Shown in pieces: positions 1-8,009 of a DNA stretch of 64,000 bases. The notes under the pieces are model-generated. The model made no database searches. It worked only from the letters and a program-made list of their open reading frames with translations, and was not told the DNA's origin. A program made the translations under genes and the position numbers. The first letter of the stretch is position 1, and each line of letters starts with the position of its first letter. Source of the DNA: Oryzobacter faecalis (GTDB lineage Bacteria > Actinomycetota > Actinomycetes > Actinomycetales > Dermatophilaceae); the NCBI RefSeq assembly GCF_046764005.1, contig NZ_JBKOFW010000003.1, positions 186,001-250,000 of the forward strand, written 5' to 3'.

Positions 1-1
1 G

Positions 2-172
2 GCGATCAGCGGCACGAGCATGGCCACCCCGCACGTCTCGGGCCTGGCCGCCCTGTGGGCGGAGGCGACCGGGTACCGGGGTCGCGAGCTGTGGTCGGTG
101 CTGACGCAGGAGAGCCGGCGGCTGATGGCGCCCTCGCTCGACGTCGGGTCGGGGATGGTGCTCGCGCCGTGA
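2..172 (+). CDS. S8 subtilisin-type serine peptidase, C-terminal fragment
   Basis: Only the last 56 codons lie in the window; the gene begins upstream. The fragment opens with the subtilase active-site signature GTSMATPHVSG, in which the Ser is the nucleophile, so the Asp and His of the triad must be upstream. After the motif there is the usual helix and then a short tail ending VLAP, with no PPC domain or membrane anchor visible at the end. Its stop codon overlaps the GTG of the next gene (GTGA), so the two are probably translated together. Secretion and specificity cannot be judged from this fragment. Confidence 0.85.
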   Translation, partial: AISGTSMATPHVSGLAALWAEATGYRGRELWSVLTQESRRLMAPSLDVGSGMVLAP

Positions 173-486
173 GCCCGCACGACGAGGACCTGCCGGACGG
201 GCCGATCGAGCCGGCCGACACCGACCCCGCGGACGTGCCGGACGGCGCGGGTGAGGGCGTGTCCCGGGTGACCGTCACGGTCGACGAGGAGCACCTGGCC
301 GCCATGGGCGGCGTCGTCGAGGGGTTGCGGCAGCGCGGGCTGGAGGTCGACACCGTGCTCGAGGGCCTCGGGATGGTGACCGGCCGGACGTCCGACGTGG
401 ACGCCCTCCGGGAGGTCGAGGGGGTGTCGACGGTGGACGCCGAGCTGGGCTACCAGCTCCCGCCTCCCGACGACGACGTCCAGTAG
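169..486 (+). CDS. Small protein coupled to the S8 peptidase, possible I9-like inhibitor or propeptide domain
   Basis: The GTG at 169 overlaps the peptidase stop by 4 bp and gives 105 aa. Residues 1-30 are acidic and Pro-rich. From VSRVTVTVDEEHL onward there is a beta-alpha-beta-type pattern with a central VDTVLEGLGMVTG strand, ending in YQLPPPDDDVQ. The size, the pattern and the coupling to a subtilase suggest a stand-alone domain like the I9 propeptide, which folds and inhibits subtilases. Similar small actinobacterial proteins sometimes carry a ketohydroxyglutarate-aldolase label, which this 105-aa protein does not support. There is no signal peptide, so the inhibitor role is an inference. 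Confidence 0.6.
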   Translation: MSPHDEDLPDGPIEPADTDPADVPDGAGEGVSRVTVTVDEEHLAAMGGVVEGLRQRGLEVDTVLEGLGMVTGRTSDVDALREVEGVSTVDAELGYQLPPPDDDVQ

Positions 487-496
487 CCGCCCCGCG

Positions 497-1279
497 TCAT
501 CGCACGCCCGGCGCCCACCGGCCCGGGACCAGGGACACCAGTTCCGGTGAGGGCTCGATCCCCAGCTCCCGGTCCAGCAGCTCGCCGTAGAGCCGGACCA
601 CCCGGTGGGCCTCGGCGACGTTCCCCTCGGCGAGGTGGGCCTCGACGAGCCGGCGCTGGGCGCTCTCGCGCAGCGGCTCGATCGCCACGGCGAGGAGGGC
701 CGCCTCGATGGCCTCGGCGTACCGGCCTTGGGCCACGAGGAGCCCGGCGAGGCACTCGAGGGCGTGCAGCACGTGCTGGCGCAGGCGCTCGCGCTCGACG
801 ACGATCCACTCGTCGTACCAGCCGGGCAGCAGGTCGGCCACCTCCGGGTGCCACCACCGGGTGTGCAGGTCCCCGGGCAGCGGTCGCCCGCCGGTGAGCC
901 GCGCGGACCACTCGTGGACGGAGCCGATGTCGGTCCCGGCCCCCGCGTGCAGCCAGACCGCGCTCTTGTCCGACTCGACCACCCCGTGGCCGCACGCGCG
1001 CAGCCGCCACAGCACCGAGCGCAGGTTGCCCGCCGCCCGCTCCTCCTCGACGTCCGGCCACAGCAACCCGGCCGCCTGGCGCCGCAGCGCCCTCCCGCCG
1101 TGCATCGCGAGGAAGGCGAGCAGCCGCTGGCACCCGTCCGGCACCGTGGACGTGCGCCCGCCCACCACGAGGTAGGGCCCACCCAGCAGGCAGACCACCG
1201 GCCTGCCCGCCCGCGCGTCCACGCCCGCGACACCCGCCGGCGTCGCCGTCGTGACCGCCCCGACGACCGCCGAGCTCAT
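497..1279 (-). CDS. SARP-family transcriptional regulator with BTAD domain
   Basis: A 260-aa protein. Roughly residues 25-110 form an OmpR-like winged helix (LLAFLAMHGG, then the LWPDVEEERAAGNLRSVLWR segment typical of SARP proteins). Residues 115-250 are a bacterial transcriptional activator domain, the helical TPR-like repeat with LECLAGLLVAQGRYAEAIEA. Short SARPs of this size activate nearby operons by binding direct repeats and contacting RNA polymerase. There is no ATPase or sensor domain. The ATG at 1279 was chosen over one 14 codons upstream because the extra residues look like non-coding sequence. The gene converges on the peptidase pair; its target is not evident. Confidence 0.8.
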   Translation of the reverse strand: MSSAVVGAVTTATPAGVAGVDARAGRPVVCLLGGPYLVVGGRTSTVPDGCQRLLAFLAMHGGRALRRQAAGLLWPDVEEERAAGNLRSVLWRLRACGHGVVESDKSAVWLHAGAGTDIGSVHEWSARLTGGRPLPGDLHTRWWHPEVADLLPGWYDEWIVVERERLRQHVLHALECLAGLLVAQGRYAEAIEAALLAVAIEPLRESAQRRLVEAHLAEGNVAEAHRVVRLYGELLDRELGIEPSPELVSLVPGRWAPGVR

Positions 1280-1721
1280 CGTCGGACGCGCCCGGTCGGG
1301 ACCACGAGCGGGCCCCGGCACCGGGCAGGACTTCTGGGCATCTGGCTGACATCCACTGCGGGCCCCCGTCCGTCAGTCGCACAGCAAGGTCGGCACACTT
1401 CGTTCCAGGTGCCACCCCGGCGTGCAGCGCCGGCACGGCGGTCGCACCGCCGCTCCCTGCCGCCATCGGGGACGAGAGAAGACTCCCGCCCGCCGGGCCC
1501 GTCAACCGCGGCAAGCACCTCGACCAGTCTCTGCCCCGACCGCCCACGGCGTCCATAGTCACATCGGGTGGGAGGGGGCAGCCGGGGGCGTGTGACGTGG
1601 CAGCCACTTCGCCGCCGGACCCCGCGGGCAGGGGGACGATGGGAGCGCGGTCGCGGGCCGGTCGCCGCGACCGGATCCCCTCACCCGGGGCCCGGCCACC
1701 GCCGCGGAAGGAGGTCCGGCG
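1280..1721. other. Intergenic region between the SARP gene and the SHOCT gene
   Basis: About 440 bp separate two divergent genes. Open frames here have poor codon use and no ribosome binding site. A short perfect hairpin lies at 1658-1674 (CCGGTCG, three-base loop, CGACCGG). No RNA gene, clear promoter or repeat was recognised. The length leaves room for the promoters of both genes and for SARP binding sites. Confidence 0.5.
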
Positions 1722-1979
1722 ATGTACTGGAACGGAGGAATGGGACCTGCCGCGTGGTGGGGCATGGGTCTGGGCATGGTGGTCTTCTGGCTGGTCCTGC
1801 TCGTCACTGTCGCCCTCGTCGTGCGCTGGGCCGTCGACGCCCCGACCGGAGGGCGCACCGCTCCACGCGGACCGGCGGAGGGTTCCGGCGCTCGCGCCAT
1901 CCTCGACGAGCGGTTCGCCCGAGGCGAGATCGACGAGGAGACCTACCGCCGCGCGAGCGCCGCGCTCCGCGGTCTCTGA
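1722..1979 (+). CDS. Small SHOCT-domain membrane protein
   Basis: An 85-aa protein with a strong ribosome binding site (GGAGG, 1709-1713). The N-terminus is rich in Gly, Met and Trp and runs into one membrane helix (GMVVFWLVLLVTVALVVRW, about residues 18-36). The C-terminal 30 residues are a SHOCT motif: AILDERFARGEIDEETYRRASAAL. SHOCT is a short oligomerisation-like domain usually found at the C-terminus of small membrane proteins. Function is unknown. It stands alone between the long intergenic region and the phoD promoter. Confidence 0.85.
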   Translation: MYWNGGMGPAAWWGMGLGMVVFWLVLLVTVALVVRWAVDAPTGGRTAPRGPAEGSGARAILDERFARGEIDEETYRRASAALRGL

Positions 1980-2033
1980 CGGCCACGGCCACGGCCGCGG
2001 TCACAGGTGCGGGCGCCGCCGCGCTCCGGGACG

Positions 2034-2077
2034 ATTCTGCAGAATGTATTGTTTTCTTGGCTGAGCGCTCATAGGCT
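2034..2077 (+). promoter_or_regulatory. phoD promoter with 12-bp palindrome
   Basis: A perfect palindrome ATTCTGCAGAAT (2034-2045) is followed by TTGTTT (2049-2054), a 17-bp spacer and TAGGCT (2072-2077). The ATG of phoD is 8 nt after the -10, so the transcript would be leaderless or nearly so. The palindrome abuts the -35 and could be an operator. The stretch is clearly AT-richer than its surroundings. No GTTCAC-type PHO repeat is present. Confidence 0.5.
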
Positions 2078-2085
2078 CCTCCTGC

Positions 2086-3678
2086 ATGACCTCGGGGTGG
2101 GAGATCGAGTCCGGTTCAGTCATCAGGAGCGGGCTCGGGCGGCGAAGGCTGCTCACCGCTGCGGGGTTGGCGGTCACGGCAGCCTTCGCCGCCGGCCGTC
2201 CCCACCGGGCCTCCGCCACGGTCGCGGGCAGCGGTCCGGCGGCTGACCCCTTCACGGTGGGGATCGCCTCCGGTGACCCCCTGCCGACGAGGGTGGTCCT
2301 GTGGACGAGGTTGGCGCCGAGCCCGTTCGAGGCGGACGGGGGGCTGGGCCCGGTCGGCTTCCCCGTGCAGTGGGCGGTCGCGCTCGACCCCGGCATGGCG
2401 CGCGTCGTGCGGCGGGGCAGCACCCTCGCCCACCCGGAGTACGCCCACAGCGTCCACGTCGACGTCGACGGGCTCGAGCCCGACCGCGAGTACTGGTACC
2501 AGTTCCGAGCCGGGGGACACCTCAGCCCCGTCGGCCGCACGCGGACCGCCCCGGCCCCCGGCGCGCGCCTCGACCACCTGCACCTCGTCGTGGCCTCCTG
2601 CCAGTCCCTGGGCGCCGGCTGGTACCACGCGTGGAAGGACGCCGCCTCCGACCCGGCCGACCTCGTGTACTTCGCCGGCGACTACATCTACGAGTACGCG
2701 ACCGACGCGACGAGCGTGCGCTGGCCGTACCTGCCGCCGCTGCCCGACGACTACTCGAGGCAGACCGACACGCTCGGCCGGTTCCGGCAGCAGTACGGGC
2801 TCTACAAGAGCGACCCGGACCTGCAGGAGGCGCACCGGCTCTCGCCGTGGATGGTCACCTGGGACGACCACGAGGTGACCAACGACTACGACGCCGAGGA
2901 CCCGGCGCTGTTCCAGCTGCGGGCCAACGCCTACCGCGCCTTCTGGGAGCACATGCCCCTCCGGCCACCGCAGCGCCCGGATGGCCACGGTGCCCGGATG
3001 TACCGGCGGCTCGACTACGGGGACCTCGTGCGCTTCCACGTCCTCGACACCCGGCAGTACAAGACCGACCAGCTGCCGGGGAGCACCGTCGGCGACACCG
3101 CAGAGCGGCGGGACCCGAGCCGGCAGATCCTCGGAGCGGCCCAGGAAGCCTGGCTCCTGGACACCCTCGGGTCGGGCGAGGTCACCTGGGACGTCCTCGC
3201 GAACACGGTCCTGTTCAGCCGGCTCGACAGCGACGACACCGCGGGCGAACGCTTCTCCACGGGCCAGTGGGACGCCTACCAGGCCGCGCAGCAGCGCGTC
3301 ATCGACACGGTGGCCGCGAAGGAGGCCGGCGGCTTCGTCGTGCTCACCGGAGACATCCATCGCAACTACCACCTCAACGTCCTGCAGGACTTCGAGGACC
3401 CGGAGTCACGGGTCGTGGGCGTCGAGTTCGCGGGCTCGTCGATCTCCAGTGGGCGCGACGGCGGCGAGACGGACGCGGGCCTGGAGGTTCGCAAGCGGGC
3501 GAACGCCCACCTGGTCCGGGCCGACCTGCGCCGGGGGTACCTGCGATGCCGGATCACCCCCGACCTGTGGACGACGCAGGTGCGCGCCATCGACCGCATC
3601 TCGACGCTGGACCACCGGGCCTGGACCTCCGCCACCCTCGTGACCGAACCGCTCCGTCCGGGCCTGCAGGTGGCCTGA
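2086..3678 (+). CDS. phoD: Alkaline phosphatase D (PhoD-like), Tat-exported
   Basis: A 530-aa metallophosphatase that releases phosphate from phosphomono- and diesters outside the cell. A twin-arginine signal lies near residues 18-45 (GRRRLLTAAG, then an Ala-rich stretch). The PhoD N-terminal Ig-like domain follows (FTVGIASGDPLPTRVVLWTRL). The catalytic domain shows the metal-site motifs GDYIYEY (about 197-203), WDDHEVTNDY (about 256-265) and TGDIHRNYH (about 421-429). Length is normal for the family. It is transcribed alone. The window holds several phosphate genes, but no PHO box was found at this promoter. Confidence 0.93.
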   Translation: MTSGWEIESGSVIRSGLGRRRLLTAAGLAVTAAFAAGRPHRASATVAGSGPAADPFTVGIASGDPLPTRVVLWTRLAPSPFEADGGLGPVGFPVQWAVALDPGMARVVRRGSTLAHPEYAHSVHVDVDGLEPDREYWYQFRAGGHLSPVGRTRTAPAPGARLDHLHLVVASCQSLGAGWYHAWKDAASDPADLVYFAGDYIYEYATDATSVRWPYLPPLPDDYSRQTDTLGRFRQQYGLYKSDPDLQEAHRLSPWMVTWDDHEVTNDYDAEDPALFQLRANAYRAFWEHMPLRPPQRPDGHGARMYRRLDYGDLVRFHVLDTRQYKTDQLPGSTVGDTAERRDPSRQILGAAQEAWLLDTLGSGEVTWDVLANTVLFSRLDSDDTAGERFSTGQWDAYQAAQQRVIDTVAAKEAGGFVVLTGDIHRNYHLNVLQDFEDPESRVVGVEFAGSSISSGRDGGETDAGLEVRKRANAHLVRADLRRGYLRCRITPDLWTTQVRAIDRISTLDHRAWTSATLVTEPLRPGLQVA

Positions 3679-3704
3679 CGCCGTGGCGCCTCGGGCAGCC
3701 GGGC

Positions 3705-5807
3705 TCAGCCCGGTGCGGTGAACAGCAGGATGACGAGGTCGTCGGGCTCGAGCGTTCCCGCGTAGCCGCCGTGCTCGGCCCCACGACGGTGGCCGCCGTC
3801 GAGTCCCACGACCTCGGGGTGACCGGAGACCGCCGCGCCGCCCCAGGCACGCGGGTCGACGCCGGCCCTGACGTCCGCCGGCTGGTCGGTGGGGTTGACG
3901 AGGACGACGAGGACGTCCCCCTCGTGGGCGTAGACCCTCCCGTGGCCGCCGTGCACGGTCAGGCCTTCGACGTGGTGGAACTGGCCCTCGCAGAAGAACC
4001 GCAGGAACCGCCGGCGGAGAGCGGCCAGCCGTCGCAGCGTGGACGTGAGGTCGGGGCACTGCGCGAGGAGGAGGCTGTGCATCTGCCCGGGCATGACGTT
4101 GATCAGACCGCCGTCGGCGAAGGCGAGCAGCGCGCCCCGCGGGTGCTCGTTGACGTTGGCGTTGAGGCGGACGTGCGGGAAGACGTAGCGGAAGGGGGCG
4201 TCCTCGTCGAGGTCGGCCCCGTTGCGCCAGTCCCACGTGTAGTCGAGGACCGGCACCTTCTGCTCGGTGATCATCTCCCCCGAGAAGGTGCCCCGGGGGT
4301 CCCGGCTCCGCACGAGGGCGTGGATGGCGCGGCCCACGTCGAGCAGCCGGTCGCCCTCCTCGTCGGCCCGGCCGTCGACGTGGGGGCCGTAGTTCGGCTC
4401 GAACCAGGACCAGTACTGGTCCCAGGACGTGGAGGTGGCGCCGAGGTCGAGGAGGCGCGCGTGCTCGGCGAGGATCGCCTCCCGCATCCCGGGCGCGAGG
4501 AGGGACCCGCGGACCATCGCGTGCGTGCCCATGAACGGCACGCGGAACCGGGGCAGGAAGTCCAGCCCGTAGGTCCAGTCGTCACCGACGACCTGCCCGG
4601 CGGCGTTGTGGTGCTTCCACTCGTCGGGGGACTCGTCGGTGTCCCGCAGCAGGTGGTGGCTGACGAACAACGAGACCGGGACGCCGAGCTCGCGACACCG
4701 GGACAGGGCCGAGCGGAGGTCCTCCTCGGTGCCCAGCCGCGGGTCCATGACGACCGGCAGCCCGTTCTTCTCCCACCAGTGCCACACGCACAGCTCGGCC
4801 AGTCCGAGGTCGGGGTCGGCCAGCTCCGCCGCGTACCGGGGCAGCTCGTCGATGGCGAAGTTGACCGGCGCGTGGCGGATGCGCGGCCAGACCGTCCGGA
4901 TGCCGAGGGCCTCGCGGATGTGCTGCGGCGCGTCGTAGGGATAGGCCTCGGCCGCGAACTCCTGGAAGGCCCGGGCCCCGGTGTGCCATCCGCCTTCGTG
5001 CAGGACCAGGACGTAGTCACCGCTGTCCCACGTCGCGCCGGGCTCGATGGTGGGGAAGTGGATCCACCGCAGAACGAACTCGTCCCGCGCCCGGTCCGGA
5101 CGCTCCACCAGCAGCCCCTGGGCCGTGTACCGCCGGTCGCGGGAGTACAGCGTCATCCCCCCACGCGGGTCGCCGAAGTCCAGCCACTTCATGCTGAACT
5201 CGAAGGCGCCGTACCCGTAGTAGCGCTGGAGCGGCGTCTCGAGGAACGAGGCGTCGTCCGGGCGCATGGCCAGCTGCCGCAGCGGCCACACGGTGCCCCG
5301 GCTCAGCCGGAGCCGGGTCTCGTCCGAGCCGCTCACCTCCACGCGGGGAGGGTGGCCGGCGGCCGAGGCGCGCAGCGAGACCCGCGCGTCCGGGTCGTGG
5401 CCCCCGGCGAGGAGGCCGGTCACCTGGGGGAAGGCCACCTGGGGGATGGGTGCCTCACTGCCGTTGTGGACGCGAGCGCGCACGACGAGCCCCTCCGGCG
5501 CCGAGCGCAGCTCGAGCCGCACCGTGATGTCGGCACTGTGGTGGGCCGAGGTGAGTCCGGAGTACGTGAGACTGACCTCGTCGTGGCCGAGGGCGACGTC
5601 GGGCCGGCCGTGGGCGCCGACGTCCAGGTAGTGGGACCCGTAGTCGGGCAGGGGGACGGCGAGCCGGAGCAGCCCCTGGTCTCCGGCGGCGTGGACGACC
5701 TCGCGCCCGTCCGGGTCGAGCTGCGCGCGCACGAGCGCGCCGGAGGCCGGGTCGAGACCCACCCCGCCACCGCGCACGGTCAGCCACTGGATCGAGCTCT
5801 CGGGCAC
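3705..5807 (-). CDS. Putative glycoside hydrolase, DUF6259-like
   Basis: A 700-aa cytoplasmic protein; no signal peptide is visible. The GTG at 5807 was chosen because GGAGG precedes it by about 9 nt; the open frame continues upstream only through the operator region. The N-terminal 270 residues resemble the beta-sandwich that precedes clan-D-type hydrolases. The central part looks like a TIM barrel with conserved acidic and aromatic residues (WHWWEKNG, TSWDQYWSW, GEMITEQ, LDYTWDW). The C-terminus is a small beta domain. The Asp in SWDQY and the Glu in GEMITE are candidate catalytic residues. It is divergent from the GntR regulator and the sugar-acid operon, with a GCATNATGC site upstream, so it probably releases the sugar used by that operon. 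The family name is from memory and the substrate is unknown. Confidence 0.7.
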   Translation of the reverse strand: MPESSIQWLTVRGGGVGLDPASGALVRAQLDPDGREVVHAAGDQGLLRLAVPLPDYGSHYLDVGAHGRPDVALGHDEVSLTYSGLTSAHHSADITVRLELRSAPEGLVVRARVHNGSEAPIPQVAFPQVTGLLAGGHDPDARVSLRASAAGHPPRVEVSGSDETRLRLSRGTVWPLRQLAMRPDDASFLETPLQRYYGYGAFEFSMKWLDFGDPRGGMTLYSRDRRYTAQGLLVERPDRARDEFVLRWIHFPTIEPGATWDSGDYVLVLHEGGWHTGARAFQEFAAEAYPYDAPQHIREALGIRTVWPRIRHAPVNFAIDELPRYAAELADPDLGLAELCVWHWWEKNGLPVVMDPRLGTEEDLRSALSRCRELGVPVSLFVSHHLLRDTDESPDEWKHHNAAGQVVGDDWTYGLDFLPRFRVPFMGTHAMVRGSLLAPGMREAILAEHARLLDLGATSTSWDQYWSWFEPNYGPHVDGRADEEGDRLLDVGRAIHALVRSRDPRGTFSGEMITEQKVPVLDYTWDWRNGADLDEDAPFRYVFPHVRLNANVNEHPRGALLAFADGGLINVMPGQMHSLLLAQCPDLTSTLRRLAALRRRFLRFFCEGQFHHVEGLTVHGGHGRVYAHEGDVLVVLVNPTDQPADVRAGVDPRAWGGAAVSGHPEVVGLDGGHRRGAEHGGYAGTLEPDDLVILLFTAPG

Positions 5808-5856
5808 GGTCGACCTCCGTCGGTGAGGGGCGCGGGCGCCCGGTGACTCCTTTGAG

Positions 5857-5865
5857 GCATTATGC
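5857..5865. promoter_or_regulatory. Predicted GntR operator, site 1 (GCATTATGC)
   Basis: GCATTATGC lies in the divergent region between the hydrolase and gntR genes, within an AT-rich patch (TTTGAGGCATTATGCATAA). On the minus strand it contains CATAAT, a good -10 for the hydrolase gene, so a bound repressor would block that promoter. It shares the core GCATNATGC with three other sites in the window, all upstream of genes of the same island. Confidence 0.65.
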
Positions 5866-5923
5866 ATAACCATGATGACGCCTCCTCGCGCCGGAGGCCC
5901 GGCGCCCACGCGGCCACGGGCAT

Positions 5924-5932
5924 GCATCATGC
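5924..5932. promoter_or_regulatory. Predicted GntR operator, site 2 (GCATCATGC)
   Basis: The core GCATCATGC is extended to the palindrome TGCATCATGCA (5923-5933). It lies 67 bp centre to centre from site 1 and just upstream of the -35 of gntR (5951). Binding here would fit autoregulation, and two sites in one divergent region could also allow looping. Confidence 0.6.
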
Positions 5933-5950
5933 AGCCTGCCGTCCGGGCCA

Positions 5951-5987
5951 TTGCGCCCGTGGGTCCCGCGTTTGGATACTGTGCGTC
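5951..5987 (+). promoter_or_regulatory. gntR promoter, probably leaderless
   Basis: TTGCGC (5951-5956), an 18-bp spacer and GATACT (5975-5980) lie 7 nt before the ATG at 5988. There is no Shine-Dalgarno sequence, so the mRNA probably starts at or next to the start codon. This also decides the start against in-frame codons further upstream. Confidence 0.55.
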
Positions 5988-6713
5988 ATGACCGACCTCG
6001 CGGCGCTCCAGGCGCTGTCCGACCGCGGCAGCCTCGTCGACCAGGTGCGCGACTCGATCCGTGCGGCGATCACGTCCGGTCGGCTGGACCCCGGGGACCG
6101 GCTGCGCGAGATCCCCCTCTCCAAGCACTTCGGGGTGTCCACCACCCCCGTCCGCGAGGCGCTGCGCAGGCTGGAGAGCGAGGGCTTGGTCCAGGTCCAC
6201 CCCCGGCGCGGGGCAGTGGTCACGGCGCTCGAGTACGCCGTCGTGGCCGACCTGTACGACCTCCGGCTCCTCCTCGAGGTCGAGGCCGTGCGTCTCGCCG
6301 CGTCCAGGACCGAGCTGGACCTTGGGCCGGTGTACTCGGTGCTCGCAGAGCTCGAGCAGCTCGTGGGTCAGGGGGACGCCGCCTTCGCCGAGGCGGACGC
6401 GCGCCTGCACCGGGCCATCAGCGACCTCGGTGGCAACCGCGAGCTCGCGGCCGAGGCCGAGCGCGTGCACCGCAGGATCCAGGCGGCGCGCGTGCGGGCG
6501 TCCGTGCCCGGGCGCCTGCGCGCGGCCCAGGACCAGCACGCCGAGATCGTGGAGGCGCTCCGGCTGCGGGATGCCGGACTGGCCCAGGAGGCCGTGCGCC
6601 GGCACATCGGCTCGGCCAAGGAGAACGTCCTCGGTGTCCTGCGCGCCCGGGCCGCCGCGGCGGACGAGGGGCCCGACGCCGCCACCGAGGACGCCGCGCG
6701 GCAGCTCGCGTGA
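5988..6713 (+). CDS. GntR-family transcriptional regulator (FCD/FadR subfamily)
   Basis: A 241-aa regulator. Residues 15-80 are the GntR winged helix (LVDQVRDSIRAAITSGRLDPGDRLREIPLSKHF in pieces, with TTPVREALRRLESEGLV as recognition region). Residues 90-220 are an all-helical FCD ligand-binding domain, with Asp in DLYDLRLLLE and His in ARLHRAIS and RRHIGSA as candidate metal or ligand contacts. FCD regulators usually bind sugar acids or related carboxylates and act as repressors released by the ligand. Its place between a hydrolase gene and a sugar-acid operon, with shared palindromes before each unit, marks it as the local regulator. The effector is likely a substrate or intermediate of the pathway. 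Confidence 0.9.
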   Translation: MTDLAALQALSDRGSLVDQVRDSIRAAITSGRLDPGDRLREIPLSKHFGVSTTPVREALRRLESEGLVQVHPRRGAVVTALEYAVVADLYDLRLLLEVEAVRLAASRTELDLGPVYSVLAELEQLVGQGDAAFAEADARLHRAISDLGGNRELAAEAERVHRRIQAARVRASVPGRLRAAQDQHAEIVEALRLRDAGLAQEAVRRHIGSAKENVLGVLRARAAAADEGPDAATEDAARQLA

Positions 6714-6733
6714 GGCGATCGGCGCAGTCTTAG

Positions 6734-6742
6734 GCATAATGC
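6734..6742. promoter_or_regulatory. Predicted GntR operator, site 3 (GCATAATGC)
   Basis: GCATAATGC lies 20 bp after the gntR stop and 88 bp before the dehydratase gene. It contains CATAAT, a possible -10 (6735-6740). Another -10-like stretch, TTACTG, occurs near 6784, so the exact start site is unclear. The site would let the regulator control the first catabolic operon independently of its own gene. Confidence 0.6.
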
Positions 6743-6830
6743 AGAAACTGTGCGGAGATCGGTCCTGACGGGACGCCGGCTCGTTACTGTGGGTCCAGTC
6801 CAGGACCGCCAGCCAGGAGTCTGAGCACCC

Positions 6831-8009
6831 ATGAGGATCACCCGGATCACGGCCCTTGCGGTCAAGTCCGAGACGGCCTACGCGATGTCCGGCGCCGTGC
6901 GGCCGGGGGAGCGGTTGCCCGGGAGCGACTACCGCCGCTTCGCCCCGCACCGCCAGCTGTACTCGGACCGTTCCGAGGCCCTGCTGGTCCGGGTGGAGAC
7001 CGACGCCGGTCTCGTGGGATGGGGCGAGGCCCAGGCGCCGATCGGCCCCGAGGTCGTCATGACGGTGGTCGAGCGCGTGCTCGGCCCCACGCTGCTGGGG
7101 ACGGACCCGCTCGCCACGACCGCGCGCGGCATCGACATGTACGAGACGCTGCGGGTCAGGGGCCAGGTCGGCGGCTTCCAGCTCGATGCCATCGCGGCCC
7201 TGGACACCGCGCTGTGGGACCTGCGCGGACGGGTGGCAGGCCTGTCCATCGCCGAGCTCGCCGGTGGCAGGCTGAGGGACCGGCTCCCCTGCTACGTCAC
7301 CGGCCTACGAGAGACGTCGCCGGAGGGTCGACGGGAGGAGGCCGCCGAGTGGGCGCGCCGGGGCTTCGGCGTCAAGCCGTGCCTGGGGTTCGGGGTGGGG
7401 CCCGACGCCGCCGAGGTCGTCGGCCTGCGCGACGCCATGGGCGCCGACGCCTGGCTCGCGGTCGACGGCATGTGGGGCTACACGCTCCCGCAGGCGAAGC
7501 AGCTGGCACGGGTGCTGGCCGAGGCCGACGTCGCCTTCTTCGAGTCCCCCCTCGCCCCGGAGGACGTCCTGGGCCACCGCGACCTGGTCCAGGCCGTCGA
7601 CGTCACGGTCGCCGTCGGCGAACCGCTGCGCACGCGTTTCCAGTTCGCCGACTGGCTGGGCCGGCGTGCCATGGGCCTGGCCCAGCCCGACCTCATGCGC
7701 AACGGCGTCACCGAGTCGCTGGCGATCGCGGCGCTCGCCTCCGCCCACCACGTGCCCGTCGCGCTGCACACCGGGGTGGTCACCGCCGTGGGGATGGCCG
7801 CGTCCTGGCAGGTGGCCGCGTCCCTGCCGAACTTCGCCGTCCAGGAGTTCCAGCCGGTCATGCTGGAGACCTTCGGAGGCCTCGTGGATGGGTCGCTGAC
7901 GGTGGAGTCCGGCGTCGTCGTCGTGCCGGAGGGGCCGGGTCTGGGCGTGGACGTCGACGACGAGCGCGTCCGTGCGATGGCGTCCGCGGAGGTCGAGATC
8001 CGGTTGTGA
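6831..8009 (+). CDS. Mandelate racemase/enolase-superfamily sugar acid dehydratase
   Basis: A 392-aa enzyme with the enolase-superfamily N-terminal capping domain (residues 1-120) and a TIM barrel. Metal ligands are Asp in AVDGMWGY, Glu in FFESPL and Glu in AVGEPLRT. A catalytic Lys lies in GVKPCLG and a His in VALHTG, the MR-type set. Family members dehydrate aldonic acids to 2-keto-3-deoxy acids. AGGAG (6815-6819) supports the ATG. The stop overlaps the GTG of the lactonase gene (GTGA), and a lactonase followed by a dehydratase is the standard order of an oxidative sugar pathway. Fuconate, rhamnonate, galactonate or a related acid are all possible substrates. Confidence 0.85.
   Translation: MRITRITALAVKSETAYAMSGAVRPGERLPGSDYRRFAPHRQLYSDRSEALLVRVETDAGLVGWGEAQAPIGPEVVMTVVERVLGPTLLGTDPLATTARGIDMYETLRVRGQVGGFQLDAIAALDTALWDLRGRVAGLSIAELAGGRLRDRLPCYVTGLRETSPEGRREEAAEWARRGFGVKPCLGFGVGPDAAEVVGLRDAMGADAWLAVDGMWGYTLPQAKQLARVLAEADVAFFESPLAPEDVLGHRDLVQAVDVTVAVGEPLRTRFQFADWLGRRAMGLAQPDLMRNGVTESLAIAALASAHHVPVALHTGVVTAVGMAASWQVAASLPNFAVQEFQPVMLETFGGLVDGSLTVESGVVVVPEGPGLGVDVDDERVRAMASAEVEIRL

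Noticed and set aside
2301..5846. Very long plus-strand frame across phoD and the hydrolase gene
   Set aside because: It is a GC-rich shadow of two real genes on different frames, with Arg/Pro/Gly-rich nonsense composition and no domain.
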